Below, piece by piece: positions 51,401 to 57,400 of a stretch of DNA of 64,000 bases. This DNA comes from Agrypnia vestita (lineage: Eukaryota; Arthropoda; Insecta; Trichoptera; Phryganeidae). Every line of letters begins with the position of its first letter. Positions within the stretch are counted from its first letter, which is position 1. The stretch lies in NCBI GenBank assembly GCA_016648135.1, contig JADDOH010001550.1, positions 1 to 64,000 on the forward strand, given 5' to 3'. A model generated the notes under the pieces. That model had not been told where the DNA came from and did not search any database. It saw only the letters and a list, made by a program, of their open reading frames with translations. Both the position numbers and the translations under genes were made by a program.

Positions 51401-54400
51401 CGGGAATAAATTGATTACATCAAAGGATACCAATAAAGCGTGGTTTGGAATTTCTAGATCTTGTAGACAATATTCTAAAGAATTCTTAACCGTGTATGTT
51501 GGTTGGAAAACATTAGACGTCATAATTACTTTATTAATTGCTGATGCCAATTTATAAGTTGGCGCATTACAATTAGACACGACCGGCCTAATAGGCTTGT
51601 TTAATTTATGTATTTTTAAAAGGCTATATAGTTTTGGTATTTGTGGGTTACTTAAAATAAGATTGTTGTTGTTTTTCAAATTCACAAAAATGTCACTCTT
51701 ACAACGTTTCACAGCTTCTTTAACAAATTATTGGCACTTATTAATGGGGTTCTTCTTAATTACTTCAAAATTGGCTCCTTGTAAAAAATCCATAGTTTTT
51801 GTTATATAGTCCGCTTTGTTCATAATGATCACACTGTTTCCTTTATCTGCTTTTGTAACAATAAGGTCTTTTTCTTTCACTGTTTTCTTAATGTTCTTCA
51901 CTAGTTTCAAGTTAGAATTAAATATTTGATGTTTATTGTTATTTGGTACTGTATTGTTTCTATTTATTATGACTTCTGCACATCTATAATGGTACAATTT
52001 AGGTTGTTTACTTAATGCATTATCCAAATCCACTGCTAGCATCTCTAGTTCTTTTTTATTGATATTATTATTAGTGTTGTAATGTAAATTGTGTTTATTA
52101 TTTATTATTAGTTTATGATTTAACATTATTATTTGATGTCATATTTAAACAAAACTATTTTCAATTCAATAACATAATATTTAAACAGAAAGATGGCTTA
52201 GCGATGGGAAGTAGCACAAGCCCTTTAATTGCAGATATTTTCGTTAATAATTTAGAACAAAGAATTTTTAATAGTGGTGCACTTTTATTAAAAAATGTAT
52301 TTTGTTGGAAAAGATATGTTGACGACATATTTTGCATATGGTTAGGGACAGAAAGACAATTAAATATATTTTTAAATTTTCTCAATAAATTACATAAAAA
52401 CATTCAGTTCACATTAGAAATAGGAAAGAATAAGAGTTTAAATTTCTTAGATTTAAATTTAACCTTGATAAATAACAAAATAGAATTTAATATTTTTAGA
52501 AAAGACACATACACGGATATCGTTATACACAATTCATCGAATCACCCCTTTTCCCAAAAACTTGCGGCGTTTCACTCCATGTTACATAGATTAATTACAA
52601 TCCCTTTATCTGATCTTAAGTATACATCTGAATTAAATCTTATTAAACAAATAGCATATAATAATGGTTATTTTACTAAATTAATAGATAATTTATTACA
52701 TAAAAAGGTAAAACAAAAATTTTTTAAACAATATATATATCCTAAGTCAACAGATAGAAATAAACAATGGCGTAGAATTTTATTTGTCGATAACAATTTG
52801 TCAAAAATAATAACTAAAAATATTCCTAACTCAATTCAGCCGGCCTTTTATACGAGTAACAAATTAAAAAAATACATACTAAATAATAAGGATAGTGATA
52901 ATCCTATCATGAAATCAGGAGTTTATAGACTTAATTGTAACGATTGCGATAATTTTTATATTGGCAAAACAAAAAGAAACTTTGAAACTAGGGTTAAAGA
53001 ACATATCAAAGCATTAACTAGCAATATTGATTCTGATTTCGCAAAACATCTAATAGAATTTGACCATACATTTGATATTAACACAGGCTTAAAATTTTTA
53101 CATTTCAACTATAAGATACCTCAAATAAATAATTTAGAAATACTCGAAATTAGGAAAAATGTTAATATTAAGTCTAATATAATAAATACACAGACGAAAT
53201 TTTTGCATAATCCTATTTTGAATATTTTTCCTCTTAACATTCCAAATGACCCATAATAATCAACACCTCGAACCCCCCCCTCCCCTCACCAACCCCCTCA
53301 ACCGCTCCTTCACCGTAACATATTTGCTTGTTTCAACTTTTAAGATTAGTACACAATAATCCTGATGAAGAGAACATTTTTCTCGAAACATGTAGATTTT
53401 TTAATCTAATATAGTGGTGAAAACAAAGTTATTTGTGTTTTATTTTAAAATTGTTTGTCATTAATGTAACAATATTCGTCATTAACGCTGTCAAGAGGCT
53501 GCGCTAGGCTACATGGCGCCGTTTTCACAGCTTTAACTTGCGGCCAAAACAACGCTATCGGATGGCGTTGTTTACACGCTAACACAAACATATTACCATT
53601 TTAAGATAATTTTATTTGAGTTGAAAGTTTAATTTTTAAATGTCATTTTAAAAAAATTGAAGACAATTATAAATAGGTCATTTAGATAAACAGAAATTGT
53701 GAATTCATTCATACTGTAATATGTTAATGTAAAACAAAATTTGGTCTCATTTTAGACTGATTTAGAATTTTTTTATTGTGACTTATTAATATGAAGCTAA
53801 TTTACTTATTAACGTTAAGCTGAATTCAAACACAAATAGTAATTTTTGGCGGATTATGGCTAATCTGGAAGGTACTTTTCAATAATAACTGGTTGACTTA
53901 CTTACTTACTTACCATCACGCCTTTTCCCCGTGGGGGTAGGCAGAGAGGATAGAACGCCACACTCTTCTGTCCTGACATACAATTCTCACCTCATCCACA
54001 TTCACACATCTTCGCATGCAAGCTCGCCGGTTGTTGAAGCTTCTAACGGGACCATCTTCCAGTATCTGATTTATCTGGTCATGCCACGTCTTCCGCGGTC
54101 GCCCTCTCTTTCTGGCGCCATCAACACTTGAATTATATATCTTTCTTACCATTTTTTCCTTATTCATTCTCTCAACACGCCCAAAACATCTGAGCGACCC
54201 TTTTTTAATTCTATTAACTTTGCTAAGATCAGCTTTACATTCGTTCCTAATATCTGCATTCTTTACTCTATCATAAATTGTCTGAAGGATCTCATCTCCA
54301 CTGCATTCGATTTACTTTCGTTCCTCTTCTGCCAGCTCCAGGCTTCGCTGGTGATACTATTTTAATAGTCGGTTTCCTTATAAACTATTATATAGTCAAC

Positions 54401-57400
54401 TATTTTATAATACATAGGTATACGTACATGTAAACATATCTATAATACAATGTCATGCACAGGGAAAAAAAACTTGTTTTTTATTACGCTTGTTTCACTT
54501 GAAACGCGTTCCGCCTTATGGGGGAATTATCAATATAATTAAATTATTCGAGAATAATAAAAACCAGTGTTTTATTCGCGCTTGTGATTGCGGAAATCTG
54601 CAAACTTACCGGGGAAAAAGAGATTTATAATATTTTTACCAGCTCGTTAATTAGCATTTAAGCGCTAATTAATGGCAATTGTTGACGTTTGATAGACGTT
54701 TGATTAGAGAAATTTGACGTTCGGAGATTATAAGAAATTTATTACATGATATTCCTTTTAAAATTAATCTATTTTGCATGTACAATATTTATACCTGTAA
54801 CATGCTTTTAACTCTCTTGAAAATGTAGCAGATCAACCAGACAGGGTAGACCGGAGCCAATTGAAACATTTTCGGAACATTATTTTATTTCTAAATTGCT
54901 GTTATATTTTTTCTTCTGGTTAAAGCGATCGTCCTGCAGAGTGAGCAAATTTCACATTTTTTTCTCATATCTTCTGCTGCGTTTTTAGGCACATTTTTGT
55001 ACCGAAATATATCATTTTAAAAGGTGTTCATCATGTTAAATATATTTTAAATACGGATATCTTATTAAAATGTCACAAACAAAAGTATATAGTTAATTTT
55101 AAAAAATAGTTTTAAACCACTTGTTATTTGTAAAACATTAACAAACTTGCATGAATATATTCCCGCCTTGATTATGAGCCGAAAATGTTCAAGCTATCAT
55201 GACCTAATATCAATAGTTATGGAGATATGCGACATCTAAGTTTGCATTTTTTTTCTCAATATTTCTGATTTCTTTTTTGTGAAACGTTGGACTATCGTTA
55301 CAATATTTTATATCGATTACGAAAAATTCATCCATTTCAATACAAGTTAAATAAAATGATAAAAACCCTGAAAACTTTCAATTGGAATTTGAAGGTTTTT
55401 ATTATTTTATTTTGCTTGTATTAAAGGAAATTAATTTTTCATATTAGATATAAGTTACTATAATGATATTCCAACGTTTTACAAAAAAGAAGTCAGAAAT
55501 ATTGAAAAAAAATGCAAACTTTGATGTCGCATATCTACATAACTATTGATATTAGGTCATGATAGCTGGAACATTTTCGACTCATAATCAGTCAAGGAAT
55601 ATAGTCCTGCGAGGTTATTAATGTTTTACAAATAACCCTGTATATTCGTCAACTAGTTTCGGTTGGTCTCAACCTTCATCAGGACAATAAAATCTGAGCT
55701 ATTCTGAAAATTGCAATATTGGGATGTCAGATCTTTATCCCAATCTTGACATGTATGTATAACTATATGTATGTTTTAAATTTGGCATTTTTGAAATTAA
55801 TGAATTCAATCAATCAGAAAGTTATTCACAATTACGAATAATGAGCTTTCTAATTGATTGAATACATCAATTTTAAACCTGTCAAATATAAAACGTCAAA
55901 AAAACGGCGTCACAATGTTATATAATAACTGTCAAGATACATAAATAGCAATGTTGCTTAGTTCAGTATACAGATGAATACAGTAATATGTACAGATGTT
56001 TATTTAAAGAAAGAAAATCAAGGAGGGACAAAATATCAACTAGATGGTGGGGAAGAAAGGGGGAGGGTTAAGCGAGGAGGGAGGGAGCAACTTTAAAATC
56101 AAACTATTAGATAAATTTGTTTATTTATTTATTATTTGTCTATTATTATTGATAACATTATTAATTTTTAAAGCTTTTTAAATATATTGTTGCTACTTGC
56201 ACACTTCTATACTCGGGAGCGAGTGGAAGTTGGGTATCGAGACATGTCTCTTCCTGATTCGAGTGCACAATGGACGTAGGTTTCAAGTTATTATGGCTGT
56301 TGTTTCAACTGTCCCCGGTTTACCATACTGGAAGATGGTCCTGGTAAAAGCCTCAACAGGCATTGAGCTTGCACGTGAAAACGTATGAATGTGGATGAGG
56401 CGAGAGTTGTGTGTCAGGACAGAAGAGTGTGGCGTTCGTTAAGTATGTAAGTAAATCACAGTTATTTTTAAACAATTTGTTTGGAGAAACAATATGATAC
56501 TCGTAATTAATCAATTTTACATATCTCAAAACCACGGTGAGTAGACAGACTTCTTTCCATTCAAGAAAGACAAAAGAATTAGTGAAAATAAGCCGTGCGT
56601 ACGAGACATATTATAACACTTTGTATTGATATTATCGTAAACATCAAAATAAAAACGAGACAATGTGCATCATACATACAAATTCGAGGGTCTTTCTTAA
56701 ATGAAAAGGTCCTTTTTAAAGGAAAAATCTATGTAAGCTTTTCTTTTAAAAAAGTTTACATAAAAAATGTTGCGTATAGAAAATATTCTTGTCAAATACA
56801 ACTTTTCATACGTACTTTTACACAATTTTAATTACGTAAACATACCTTTATGAGTAAAATCAGGAAAACTGGTTTGACATACACATTTGGAAAATATATT
56901 TTATTTTGCAACGGCGGTATTCGACCTTAATGGATACCTCTTGTACACTTTAATGGACACACATTGTGTCGATGTTTTAATGTATCGTTTTTCAGGTATT
57001 TTATTTTCTATTTAGTTTATTTTCTCGGGTTAAAGTTGCGGAGTATGAAACAAGCATTGGCGGCAATAGAAGATAGTTTATAGTCAATGTTACGTGATTC
57101 ATTCCGTAGGTATCACAAATATTTAAACTTGCACCTAAGAAAATTAAACATATGCAGAGAAAATTAAACCAACGGATGTGTAATATATCAAACTTTTTCA
57201 GTATTTTAGACGTATGCCGAAGGCTGTAAACACTAGGACACTTTCACTAACAATTTAAAGTATTACTTTATTTTAGTATAATAATATTAATTGTTTTATA
57301 TTATTTATTTGATATTACGTGCAGTATTACGTACGTAACTATTTATAATACATAAATTTTCTCACTCTATTTTTCCAGAAAGAGACTAACTCTTATACTT

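Larger units (their letters stand above)
52113..53446 (+). mobile_element. Penelope-like retroelement, right copy, 5'-truncated and inverted
   Basis: Begins within the RT domain at YDLTLLFDV (52113) and runs to the 3' end with a hammerhead-like core at 53362-53389. Nearly identical to the left copy: I count about seven residue differences over 350. Confidence 0.9.

Noticed and set aside
51054..51809. Plus-strand open frames within the Penelope copy
   Set aside because: Antisense shadows of the reverse transcriptase frame.
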